From Flavobacteriales bacterium UBA1112 (GTDB lineage: Bacteria; Bacteroidota; Bacteroidia; Flavobacteriales_D; Sanyastnellaceae), in NCBI GenBank assembly GCA_002313415.1, contig DCBH01000043.1:1-22936 (forward strand): a DNA stretch of 22,936 nt. The letters are read 5' to 3'. The position numbers and the translations under genes are program-made. Within the stretch, counting starts at the first letter, position 1. Every line of letters starts with the position of its first letter. Under the pieces are notes generated by a model. The model did no database searches, was not told the DNA's origin, and saw nothing but the letters and a program-made list of their open reading frames with translations. Below are positions 15,448 to 22,936 of the stretch, piece by piece.

Positions 15448-16608
15448 ATGAGAGTCGTTGTTGGCTTGTCTGGTGGTGTGGATTCAAGCGTCGCAGCCCA
15501 TTTGCTTCAAAAGCAAGGTCACGACGTGATTGGACTGTTTATGAGGAATTGGAATGACCAGAGTGTCACCATCAACAACGAGTGCCCTTGGATTGACGAT
15601 GCCAATGACGCCATGCTGGTGGCTGACCATTTGGGAATTCCTTTCCAAGTCATGGATCTCAGTGCAGAATACAAAGTGCGCATTGTGGACTACATGTTTT
15701 CGGAATACGAAGCTGGACGAACCCCCAACCCCGACATTCTTTGCAACCGTGAGGTCAAGTTTGACCTTTTTCTCGAAGCGGCGCTCAAATTGGGTGCAGA
15801 GGCTGTCGCAACTGGTCATTACTGCAGAAGATTGACGGACACCAATGGCATTCACCATCTCTTGACGGGCCTTGATGACAACAAGGATCAGAGCTATTTC
15901 CTCTGCCAATTGAATCAATATCAGCTTGGACAAGCCCTTTTTCCTGTGGGAGAAATGAACAAGAAAAAAGTACGGGAGATTGCGCACAGCCTCAATTTGC
16001 CTACTGCAAATAAGAAAGACTCTCAGGGGCTTTGCTTCATTGGAAAAGTTCGTTTGCCCGAATTCTTGCAACAAAAATTAGCCGTAAAACGAGGCGACAT
16101 TGTCGAGGTCGATGAAGGACATGAGGTTTTCAAGCGCGTGAAGAGCGATTTGTCATCAAGGGCGCAACCGTATCCATTGCAGCCAGACATGGGGGCTGTG
16201 GTGGGTCAACATGACGGTGCTCATTTCTTCACCGTGGGACAGCGCAAAGGGTTACATGTAGGTGGAAAGCCCGAACCTTTGTTTGTTCTTGGAACCTGCA
16301 TTCAAACGAACACTGTGTTTGTGGGTCAAGGTGATCGTCACCCCGGATTGTACCGAACGGCACTGAAACTGGAACATCCACACTGGGTCAATCCTATGGC
16401 AAATTTTGGGCGATCTGAAGAAGAGTTGGGACTGCGGATTCGTTATCGCCAGCCGTTGCAAACGGGTCGTCTTGTGTGTGGAAAAGAGAATCAGTGGTAC
16501 ATGGATTTTGACAAGCCCCAACGCGGCATCGCTGCTGGACAATTCGCCGCTTGGTATGGCGGCACAAAAGGAGACGAAGTTCTCGGCTCTGCAGTGATTG
16601 CAGAGTGA
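15448..16608 (+). CDS. mnmA: tRNA-specific 2-thiouridylase MnmA
   Basis: MnmA adenylates and then thiolates U34 of tRNAs for Lys, Glu and Gln, forming the 2-thio group. The 386-residue length is normal. The PP-loop motif is GLSGGVDSS (residues 6-14). The two catalytic cysteines are Cys99 in NPDILCNREVKF and Cys196 in DSQGLCFIG. The family motifs ATGHY (121-125), DDNKDQSYFL (143-152) and FTVGQRKGL (261-269) are present, and the C-terminal beta-barrel runs to the end. A longer frame from 15334 would add 38 poorly conserved residues overlapping the divergent promoter region. The ATG at 15448 gives the standard MRVVVGLSGG start. The gene stands alone and converges with the glycosyltransferase gene, 25 bases away, without a clear terminator. 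Confidence 0.95.
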   Translation: MRVVVGLSGGVDSSVAAHLLQKQGHDVIGLFMRNWNDQSVTINNECPWIDDANDAMLVADHLGIPFQVMDLSAEYKVRIVDYMFSEYEAGRTPNPDILCNREVKFDLFLEAALKLGAEAVATGHYCRRLTDTNGIHHLLTGLDDNKDQSYFLCQLNQYQLGQALFPVGEMNKKKVREIAHSLNLPTANKKDSQGLCFIGKVRLPEFLQQKLAVKRGDIVEVDEGHEVFKRVKSDLSSRAQPYPLQPDMGAVVGQHDGAHFFTVGQRKGLHVGGKPEPLFVLGTCIQTNTVFVGQGDRHPGLYRTALKLEHPHWVNPMANFGRSEEELGLRIRYRQPLQTGRLVCGKENQWYMDFDKPQRGIAAGQFAAWYGGTKGDEVLGSAVIAE

Positions 16609-16633
16609 CAAGTCGATTTTATTGCACAATGAG

Positions 16634-17617
16634 TCAGGCCTCGCCTTCCAAGCGCGCCAAAATGGCGTAATTCGCGCGCTCTGAATTGTTGCGCGACAGC
16701 ATTTCAGCCAAGAAGCCGGAAAGGAAAAATTGAGCACCCAAAATCATCCCCGTGAGTGCCACGTAGAACCAGCTGAGATCAGCCAGATTTTTGGCCGGAA
16801 GCTGGTTTGCCAACGCCCACAATTTGTAGCCTCCAATGGCCAAGAACAAAATCGAACTGATTGAAAACATCATGAGACCTATGAACCCAAAAAAATGCAT
16901 GGGTTTGCGTCCGAAGCGACCAATGAACCAGACGGTCATCAAATCGAGCAGGCCATTGGTGAAACGCTCTAAGCCAAATTTACTTACACCATAAGGTCGA
17001 GCATGGTGAGTCACGACCCTCTCTCCGATTCTGTCAAAACCAGCTGTTTTGGCCAACATGGGAATGTACCTGTGCATCTCCCCTTGTACTTCAATTGCTT
17101 TGACTACGTGCCAGCGGTAGCACTTCAGTCCGCAATTGAAATCGTGAAGGTGGATGCCGCTGATTCGACGAGTTGCCCAGTTGTAAAGTTTGGTTGGAAT
17201 CGTTTTGCTCATTGGGTCGTGGCGCTTCTTCTTCCATCCACTCACAAGGTCGAGGTCATCGTCAAGCAATTGCTGTCGCATCGCGGGAAGCTCGGCAGGA
17301 TCATCTTGGAGATCGGCATCCATTGTAAACACCACTGCACCACGCGAAGCTTCAAAGCCTTTTTGAAGGGCTGCACTTTTGCCATAATTGCGCACAAAGC
17401 GAATGCCTCGAACTGAATCAGGTTGCAACTCGTGCAGTTCAGCAATGACTGACCAAGATGAGTCCTCGCTGCCGTCGTCAACGAAGATGACTTCGTATTC
17501 CAGTCCTTTGAGTGCGCCGTCAATGCCTTTTTTCAATTCACGAAGGCTGTCTTGCTCGTCGAGAAGAGGCACCACGACCGAAACGTCCAATGTGGGATGA
17601 CCTTGCATATTTTGCAT
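16634..17617 (-). CDS. Family 2 glycosyltransferase, polyprenyl-phosphate type
   Basis: The 327-residue enzyme has an N-terminal GT-A domain: SVVVPLLDE (13-21), VDDGS (46-50), MDADLQDDP (99-107, with the DxD metal site) and the HDFNCGLKCYR segment (158-168). Two C-terminal membrane helices follow (about 241-266 and 283-306). This is the layout of GtrB/ArnC/DPM1-like enzymes that move a sugar from a nucleotide donor onto a polyprenyl phosphate at the inner membrane. The donor sugar cannot be read from the sequence. The start at 17617 is chosen because it overlaps the upstream stop in TAATG; a longer frame from 17683 would run into the DUF4199 gene, and a second ATG lies at 17608. Confidence 0.9.
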   Translation of the reverse strand: MQNMQGHPTLDVSVVVPLLDEQDSLRELKKGIDGALKGLEYEVIFVDDGSEDSSWSVIAELHELQPDSVRGIRFVRNYGKSAALQKGFEASRGAVVFTMDADLQDDPAELPAMRQQLLDDDLDLVSGWKKKRHDPMSKTIPTKLYNWATRRISGIHLHDFNCGLKCYRWHVVKAIEVQGEMHRYIPMLAKTAGFDRIGERVVTHHARPYGVSKFGLERFTNGLLDLMTVWFIGRFGRKPMHFFGFIGLMMFSISSILFLAIGGYKLWALANQLPAKNLADLSWFYVALTGMILGAQFFLSGFLAEMLSRNNSERANYAILARLEGEA

Positions 17618-18150
17618 TACGCGAATTCTGAATTCAGGTTTCGTCTTGTGACAGCGGCGACAATAAGAGATACAATTGCCCACATGAGCATTCCTCCAGC
17701 CGCATTCAAAGTCAAACCCTTCACTGTATACGCCTCTTTCATCGCCTCTTTAATTTCTCTCATTTGCATCTTTAACAAATCAGCACTCATCCCAAAACCT
17801 TCCATCATTTCTCGGGTCTTTTCCAACGTCATCTGCTCCAAAAGACTGGGCAACTCTGGTGCAATGATTTCATACAAAAGCACCGTCAAAGCTGCGCCCA
17901 AAAATTGAGCGACGAAGGCCACCGTCATGGAAGCCATCCACGCCTGTCCAAAGGAAAATGACCCTTCCTGTGCATTTCTGGCGGCCACCGTTCCCGCAAA
18001 AAGAAAAGCCGCTGTGACAATCAAGGCCAAAACACTTGTATACCATTCCACCAAGAGGTTGATGTTCACCAGATAATAAACCACGAGCAAGACAAAATTC
18101 ACAACTGCGCAGACCACGCCGTACAAGCTTGTTACATTGAAATGTGACAT
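17617..18150 (-). CDS. DUF4199 family membrane protein
   Basis: This 177-residue hydrophobic protein has about four membrane segments (roughly residues 8-28, 34-58, 70-96 and 145-167). A long charged amphipathic stretch lies between the third and fourth (TLEKTREMMEGF through REIKEAMKEAY). The pattern, including the NAQEGSFSFGQAW loop after the second helix, fits DUF4199, a family largely restricted to Bacteroidota with no known function. Its stop overlaps the glycosyltransferase start in TAATG. As I recall it, DUF4199 genes often adjoin such glycosyltransferases, which suggests a helper role in glycolipid synthesis; that is inference. The ATG at 18150 is preferred over an in-frame GTG at 18168. 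A TACCTTGC at 18163-18156, one mismatch from TAnnTTTG, lies five bases before the ATG. Confidence 0.8.
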   Translation of the reverse strand: MSHFNVTSLYGVVCAVVNFVLLVVYYLVNINLLVEWYTSVLALIVTAAFLFAGTVAARNAQEGSFSFGQAWMASMTVAFVAQFLGAALTVLLYEIIAPELPSLLEQMTLEKTREMMEGFGMSADLLKMQMREIKEAMKEAYTVKGLTLNAAGGMLMWAIVSLIVAAVTRRNLNSEFA

Positions 18151-18178
18151 GACCTGCAAGGTAGGCACGCAACGTGCA

Positions 18179-18186
18179 TATCTTTG
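18179..18186 (+). promoter_or_regulatory. Bacteroidota -7 promoter element (TATCTTTG) of ffs
   Basis: TATCTTTG is an exact TAnnTTTG match. It ends five bases before the G run that opens the SRP RNA (18191). Because the RNA's 5' end is fixed by its closing helix, this site gives a local measure of the distance from element to transcript start. No -33 TTTG was seen at the usual distance. Confidence 0.7.
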
Positions 18187-18190
18187 TACT

Positions 18191-18293
18191 GGGGCAAGTC
18201 TCTTGCGACCAGCTCCCGCAGAACCCCCCAGGGCCGGAAGGCAGCAAGGGTATGCGGTTGTAGCGGTGCGACAAGAATCGCTTGCCCTTTTTT
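18191..18293 (+). ncRNA. ffs: Signal recognition particle RNA (4.5S type) with its terminator
   Basis: The SRP RNA pairs with Ffh to target membrane proteins. The conserved domain IV tip is plain: stem GCC-GGAA-GGC with the GGAA tetraloop at 18236-18239, flanked by the CAGG/AGCA symmetric loop (about 18229-18232 and 18243-18246). The closing helix is GGGCAAG (18192-18198) with CTTGCCC (18281-18287). A further helix joins TCTTG (18201-18205) to CAAGA (18272-18276). The short rod of about 97 bases lacks an Alu domain, as in most Gram-negative bacteria. The closing helix followed by six T bases (18288-18293) doubles as the terminator. The divergent DUF4199 gene begins 41 bases upstream. Confidence 0.93.
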
Positions 18294-18320
18294 CATGCCC
18301 GGCCGCGGAGGCCTCGCCCC

Positions 18321-18328
18321 TATCTTCG
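18321..18328 (+). promoter_or_regulatory. Candidate promoter element (TATCTTCG) of the biotin carboxylase gene
   Basis: TATCTTCG differs at one base from TAnnTTTG. It lies just after the ffs terminator and 19 bases before the ATG at 18348. It is the only candidate in the short ffs-carboxylase gap, and read-through from ffs is the alternative. Confidence 0.35.
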
Positions 18329-18347
18329 ACCTTTCAATGTTGATGAC

Positions 18348-19853
<1,506 letters not shown>

Positions 19854-19864
19854 GGCATGAGCAA

Positions 19865-20572
19865 TCACCCATGCTCTTCAAACCATTGAGACTCGAGGGC
19901 TGTGAGGCCTTCCACAGCTCCGCAACGGTGCACCGTTACTCTGTGACTCTCCTCCAGTGGAGTGTTGGGGTCCACCACATGAATGGATGCATTGGCAGGC
20001 ACGTAGTCAACTAATCCAGCTGCGGGATAGACTTGAAGTGACGTTCCTACAACAATGACGACATCGGCAGAAGCAACCACATCGAGAGCTTGATCCATCA
20101 TGGGAACAGCCTCCCCAAACCAAACAATGTGTGGACGAAGCTGAGCACCATCAGGTCCCTGATCTCCCACATTCAATTCCGTACCGGGCAAATCCACAAC
20201 AACATTCATGTTCCGTATTGATTGTGCTTTGCGAATTTCGCCGTGGAGGTGCATGACTTTGGAACTGCCTGCCCTTTCGTGCAAGTCATCCACGTTTTGG
20301 GTGACGATGCTGACATCAAAAATGGCTTCCAAACGGGCAAGCGCGAGATGGCCTTCATTGGGCTCCGCAGAAACAATTTGGCGGCGGCGCTGATTGTAAA
20401 ACTCGAGCACCAATTCCGGATTGGCTTGGAAGCCTTCAGGTGATGCGACCTCTTCCACTCGATGCCCTTCCCAAAGCCCGTCAGCGCCTCGAAACGTAGC
20501 AATTCCGGATTCTGCACTCATCCCTGCACCACTCAACACAACGAGACGAGGAAAAGGTTTCTGCACGTTCAT
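19865..20572 (-). CDS. cobB: NAD-dependent protein deacylase, class III sirtuin
   Basis: The 235-residue enzyme has the sirtuin NAD-binding motifs GAGMSAESGI (15-24), TQNVDDLHERAG (91-102) and VVGTSLQVYPAAG (174-186), with the catalytic His110 in HLHGE. Tyr59 and Arg62 form the YxxR pair (YNQRR) that marks SIRT5/CobB-type enzymes able to remove succinyl and other acidic acyl groups. The two CxxC pairs that bind structural zinc in most sirtuins are missing: the segment 111-150 has no cysteine at all. The start at 20572 gives the normal length; a longer frame from 20647 would add 25 unlike residues. It converges with the carboxylase gene (11 bases apart) and is divergent from the exonuclease gene. 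Confidence 0.92.
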   Translation of the reverse strand: MNVQKPFPRLVVLSGAGMSAESGIATFRGADGLWEGHRVEEVASPEGFQANPELVLEFYNQRRRQIVSAEPNEGHLALARLEAIFDVSIVTQNVDDLHERAGSSKVMHLHGEIRKAQSIRNMNVVVDLPGTELNVGDQGPDGAQLRPHIVWFGEAVPMMDQALDVVASADVVIVVGTSLQVYPAAGLVDYVPANASIHVVDPNTPLEESHRVTVHRCGAVEGLTALESQWFEEHG

Positions 20573-20649
20573 GGGCAGCAAAGGAACGTAAAACTGCACC
20601 GAGAAGTGCCACTTGTTCACAACAGGAACCGACCGCCAAAAGCACAACG

Positions 20650-20657
20650 TATCTTTG
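20650..20657 (+). promoter_or_regulatory. Bacteroidota -7 promoter element (TATCTTTG) of the exonuclease gene
   Basis: This octamer is identical to the ffs element. It ends six bases before the exonuclease ATG at 20664, so transcription is predicted to start within about two bases of the start codon. A -33 TTTG was not found. Confidence 0.55.
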
Positions 20658-20663
20658 AATCAG

Positions 20664-21215
20664 ATGAGCGACCGTCAATTTATCGTTTACGATTTGGAGG
20701 CCACATGCTGGCGGAGTCGCCGGCCGAGAACGGTGGAAATCATTGAAATTGGCGCGGTGAAGCTCAATGAACATCTCGAGATTGTCGATGACTTCTGCCA
20801 ATTTGTTCGCCCCAAACTTCACCCCGAAATCAGCCCCTTCTGCACGAAACTGACGAGCATTGTGCAAGAGGACATTGAAGACGCTCCACTGTTTGACGAG
20901 GCCATCGAAATGTTTGAAGACTGGACCGGTTTTGAGGATAAACGCTCCATGCTGATGAGTTGGGGAGAATTTGACCGACGTCAATTTGCCAATGACGCCA
21001 GACTGCACCGCATGGATTTGCCATGGCTCAAATATTGGGCCTGCCTGCAAAGGCATTACAGCAGATGGAAGGGCTCCAAGAATCAGATTGGCCTGAAAAA
21101 CGCCCTCGACATGGAGGGACTCAGCTTTGATGGGACTCAACATCGGGCCATTGAAGATGCCCGAAACATGGCCAAATTGTTTGCCAAAGTTGCCAAACCC
21201 CTTTCCATCGTTTGA
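20664..21215 (+). CDS. DEDDh 3'-5' exonuclease, ERI-1/KapD-like
   Basis: The 183-residue protein is a single RNase T/DnaQ-type exonuclease domain. Exo I is YDLEATCW with Asp10 and Glu12. Exo II is SWGEFDRRQF with Asp104. Exo III is HRAIEDARN with His160 and Asp165, so all DEDDh residues are present. DLEATCW with CTKLTSIVQEDI (60-71) is typical of the ERI-1/KapD-like group, which acts on RNA ends in eukaryotes; the bacterial substrate is not known. The start at 20664 is supported by the promoter element just before it; an in-frame ATG at 20613 would precede that element. The stop is six bases before ccmB, so the two are probably cotranscribed. Confidence 0.88.
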   Translation: MSDRQFIVYDLEATCWRSRRPRTVEIIEIGAVKLNEHLEIVDDFCQFVRPKLHPEISPFCTKLTSIVQEDIEDAPLFDEAIEMFEDWTGFEDKRSMLMSWGEFDRRQFANDARLHRMDLPWLKYWACLQRHYSRWKGSKNQIGLKNALDMEGLSFDGTQHRAIEDARNMAKLFAKVAKPLSIV

Positions 21216-21221
21216 CTTGCC

Positions 21222-21887
21222 ATGCGAGAGACGTGGTACTTGTTTCGGCATTTTTGGAAAGGCGATGTGCGGGCTCAGCACAGCATCGCCGGCCTCATTT
21301 TGTTTGCCATTGCCACCGTATATGCCGCATATCAGGTTGTGCAAGGACGGCCTGAGCCCGAGGCTTGGAATGCATTGGCGTGGATCATCCTTCTGTTCAC
21401 AGCATTCAATGGTGTAAGTCGCACCTTGGAGGAGGATCGCAGTGAAGTGCTGGCTTATTTGAGGACGACTGTAAACCCTCTGCATTTTATGCTTGCCAGG
21501 ACACTCCACAACATGATTGTGCTGACCGGCTTGGCTTGTCTTGTCGTGTTCTTCATGGGATTGCTTCTGGGATGGGCCAATCTCGATGGCGCGCGCCTCG
21601 CTGGATTCATCGGAGGAATGGTGCTCACGGCTTTTGCGCTTAGTTCCACATTGACTTTGCTTGCATTGATTGCGGCTCGTGCGGGTGCAGGATTTGGATT
21701 GACCGCGGTGCTCGGATTGCCACTGGTCCTTCCAATTGTTTTGGTTTCCACAACGTTGGGAAGCGAATTGATGTCAGGCGTCTTGTTGGCCGACACATGG
21801 CACAACTTCGCATTTCTTGGGTCATTGGCAGCGGGCACAGGGGTCTTTGGGGCCGTGCTATTCCCGTACCTTTGGCGTGCGTCATGA
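21222..21887 (+). CDS. ccmB: Heme exporter protein CcmB
   Basis: CcmB is a membrane subunit of the CcmABCD complex of system I cytochrome c maturation, which releases heme-loaded CcmE. The 221-residue product has about six membrane helices. It opens with ETWYLFRHFWKGDVRAQHS and has the family segment FNGVSRTLEEDRSE (65-78). The conserved LGLPLVLPIVLVSTT motif lies near residues 165-179. The stop codon overlaps the ccmC start in ATGA. The partner ATPase ccmA is not in the window. The upstream exonuclease gene is only six bases away and has the nearest promoter. Confidence 0.93.
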   Translation: MRETWYLFRHFWKGDVRAQHSIAGLILFAIATVYAAYQVVQGRPEPEAWNALAWIILLFTAFNGVSRTLEEDRSEVLAYLRTTVNPLHFMLARTLHNMIVLTGLACLVVFFMGLLLGWANLDGARLAGFIGGMVLTAFALSSTLTLLALIAARAGAGFGLTAVLGLPLVLPIVLVSTTLGSELMSGVLLADTWHNFAFLGSLAAGTGVFGAVLFPYLWRAS

Positions 21888-22936
21888 ACCGTTCTCAGGA
21901 AACCACTTCTCGACTCGTTTGGGCCATTCGTGCGATTGGGTTGTTGTTACTCGCGTATACCCTTTTTATGACGTTTGCGATACCGTTGGGTCCAGGAATT
22001 GAAGACGTCCGGATGACCCGCTCTGATGTCAGCGAAAGCGGCGGCATCTTTGAGATGGAAATCTTCGGTCACGGAACCCACTTTTTGACATCCTCGCCTC
22101 AAGTGTTTTTGCGCAGAGAGAGTAACGTCATTCCAGCAACTTCAATCAAAGCGCTTGATGACACACACCTCAAGTGCAGAGTGTCGCTTCCCAAATTTGT
22201 GCCCTCGCCGAGTTTTGATGTGTTTGTCAATGGCAAACGAGACGGAACCGTAAGCTTTGCGAATGGATTTTTTGCCTCAGGCCTTGAAGTGTCAAGCAAA
22301 GCGCAGCTCCCGCCCCAAGAGAAACTCGTGGCCAACTTGGAGCCAGAAGATTTGGGCTTTCACTACCCCTTTCAGCCCAACATCATGGAGAGCATTCGCA
22401 ACCTCATGTTGCATGTTCCAATGTGGTTTACCATGTTCTTGCTTATGGGAATCAGTTTTGCCCAAAGCATACGCACCCTGCGCATGGGTGGCGACTTGGA
22501 CCGCGACCGACGTGCGGTGTCTTCCGTCAAGGTGGGGCTTTGGTTTGGGGTTTTGGGATTGCTTACGGGAAGTCTATGGGCACGCTACACCTGGGGAGCG
22601 TGGTGGGTAGATGACCCTCAACTGAATGGCGCATTTGTCACAGTCATGGTGTATGCCGGCTACTTGGTCCTTCGCGCCTCCATTCAAGATGTCAAACTGC
22701 GGTCGCGGCTCTCTGCTGTGTACAATTTGTTCGGCTTCTGCCTGCTCGTTGTCCTACTCATGGTGCTTCCAAGATTCACCGAGAGCCTTCATCCAGGCAA
22801 AGGAGGGAATCCCGCCTTCAGCAGTTACGACTTGGACAGCGCATTGCGCGCGGCTTTCTACCCTGCCGTGCTGGGATGGATGATTTTCGGTACTTGGATG
22901 TATTCGCTCCAGCTTCGCATTGAACGCAGTCGCGAT
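21884..22936 (+). CDS. ccmC: CcmC-like heme transport protein with an extra extracytoplasmic domain (partial at 3' end)
   Basis: The frame is open for 351 codons to the window end. CcmC presents heme to CcmE using a tryptophan-rich motif and two external histidines. Visible here are TM1 (about 14-33), His177 in RNLMLHVPMW, the WWD-type motif WGAWWVDDPQL (237-247), His303 in ESLHPG, and the FYPAVLGWMIFG helix near the end. The WWD motif reads WVDDPQLNG, as I recall from other Bacteroidota. Between TM1 and the His177 helix there are about 125 residues (37-165) where most CcmC proteins have a short loop. This insert has alternating hydrophobic beta-type segments (GIFEMEIFGHGTHF, LKCRVSLP, SFDVFVNG) resembling an IPT/Ig-like fold. 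The start overlaps the ccmB stop in ATGA. CcmC is the best call from the order with ccmB; a CcsA-like role is less likely. Confidence 0.88.
   Translation, partial: MNRSQETTSRLVWAIRAIGLLLLAYTLFMTFAIPLGPGIEDVRMTRSDVSESGGIFEMEIFGHGTHFLTSSPQVFLRRESNVIPATSIKALDDTHLKCRVSLPKFVPSPSFDVFVNGKRDGTVSFANGFFASGLEVSSKAQLPPQEKLVANLEPEDLGFHYPFQPNIMESIRNLMLHVPMWFTMFLLMGISFAQSIRTLRMGGDLDRDRRAVSSVKVGLWFGVLGLLTGSLWARYTWGAWWVDDPQLNGAFVTVMVYAGYLVLRASIQDVKLRSRLSAVYNLFGFCLLVVLLMVLPRFTESLHPGKGGNPAFSSYDLDSALRAAFYPAVLGWMIFGTWMYSLQLRIERSRD

Noticed and set aside
14862..15557. Plus-strand frame of 231 codons across the sigma gene and into mnmA
   Set aside because: It overlaps a clear sigma factor on the other strand and the mnmA start in another frame.
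20481..21509. A long minus-strand open frame of 342 codons antisense to the exonuclease and ccmB genes
   Set aside because: Both plus-strand genes have complete catalytic or family motifs. The antisense product shows no recognisable domain and reads as a codon shadow.

Overview
The window comes from a member of the Bacteroidota, most likely a flavobacteria-like lineage of medium G+C. The evidence is a type IX secretion (T9SS) cargo protein with a gliding-motility-type C-terminal domain, SprB/PKD-type repeats, several exact or near matches to the Bacteroidota promoter element TAnnTTTG, a DUF4199 gene next to a family 2 glycosyltransferase, and a recF-DUF721 pair. No IS element, CRISPR array, tRNA or rRNA gene was seen. 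Gene content is chromosomal and mostly housekeeping. Every gap between genes is shorter than 300 bases.

Layout. 1-742: the tail of what is probably rpsP, a hairpin terminator, then rimM (ribosome maturation). 886-2307: a PIN-PhoH ATPase. 2401-3860 (minus): recF followed by a DUF721/DciA gene that overlaps it by four bases. 3902-9426 (plus): a run of a membrane-anchored TPR protein, ribH, a secreted M1 metallopeptidase, the biotin transporter component bioY and a second M1 metallopeptidase that looks like a lipoprotein. This run starts at a good TAnnTTTG promoter and ends at a two-sided hairpin terminator.

9486-15317 (minus) is the accessory part. An ECF sigma factor overlaps a membrane protein that carries PKD and CHU_C-like domains outside the cytoplasm. 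A 1289-residue multidomain T9SS cargo protein follows on the same strand. I read this as a sigma/anti-sigma-like sensory pair with a possible surface-protein target. It is the best candidate here for an under-described system.

15448-22936: mnmA (tRNA 2-thiolation). A convergent DUF4199-glycosyltransferase pair sits on the minus strand. Then come the signal recognition particle RNA gene (ffs), a stand-alone biotin carboxylase subunit, a class III sirtuin on the minus strand, a DEDDh exonuclease, ccmB, and a ccmC-like gene cut by the window end. The ccmC-like protein has an unusual insertion of about 125 residues outside the cytoplasm.

The ffs promoter fixes the distance from TAnnTTTG to the transcript start. 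With that spacing, mnmA and the exonuclease gene are predicted to be made from leaderless or nearly leaderless mRNAs. All functional calls rest on reading translated motifs by eye; no database search was run.
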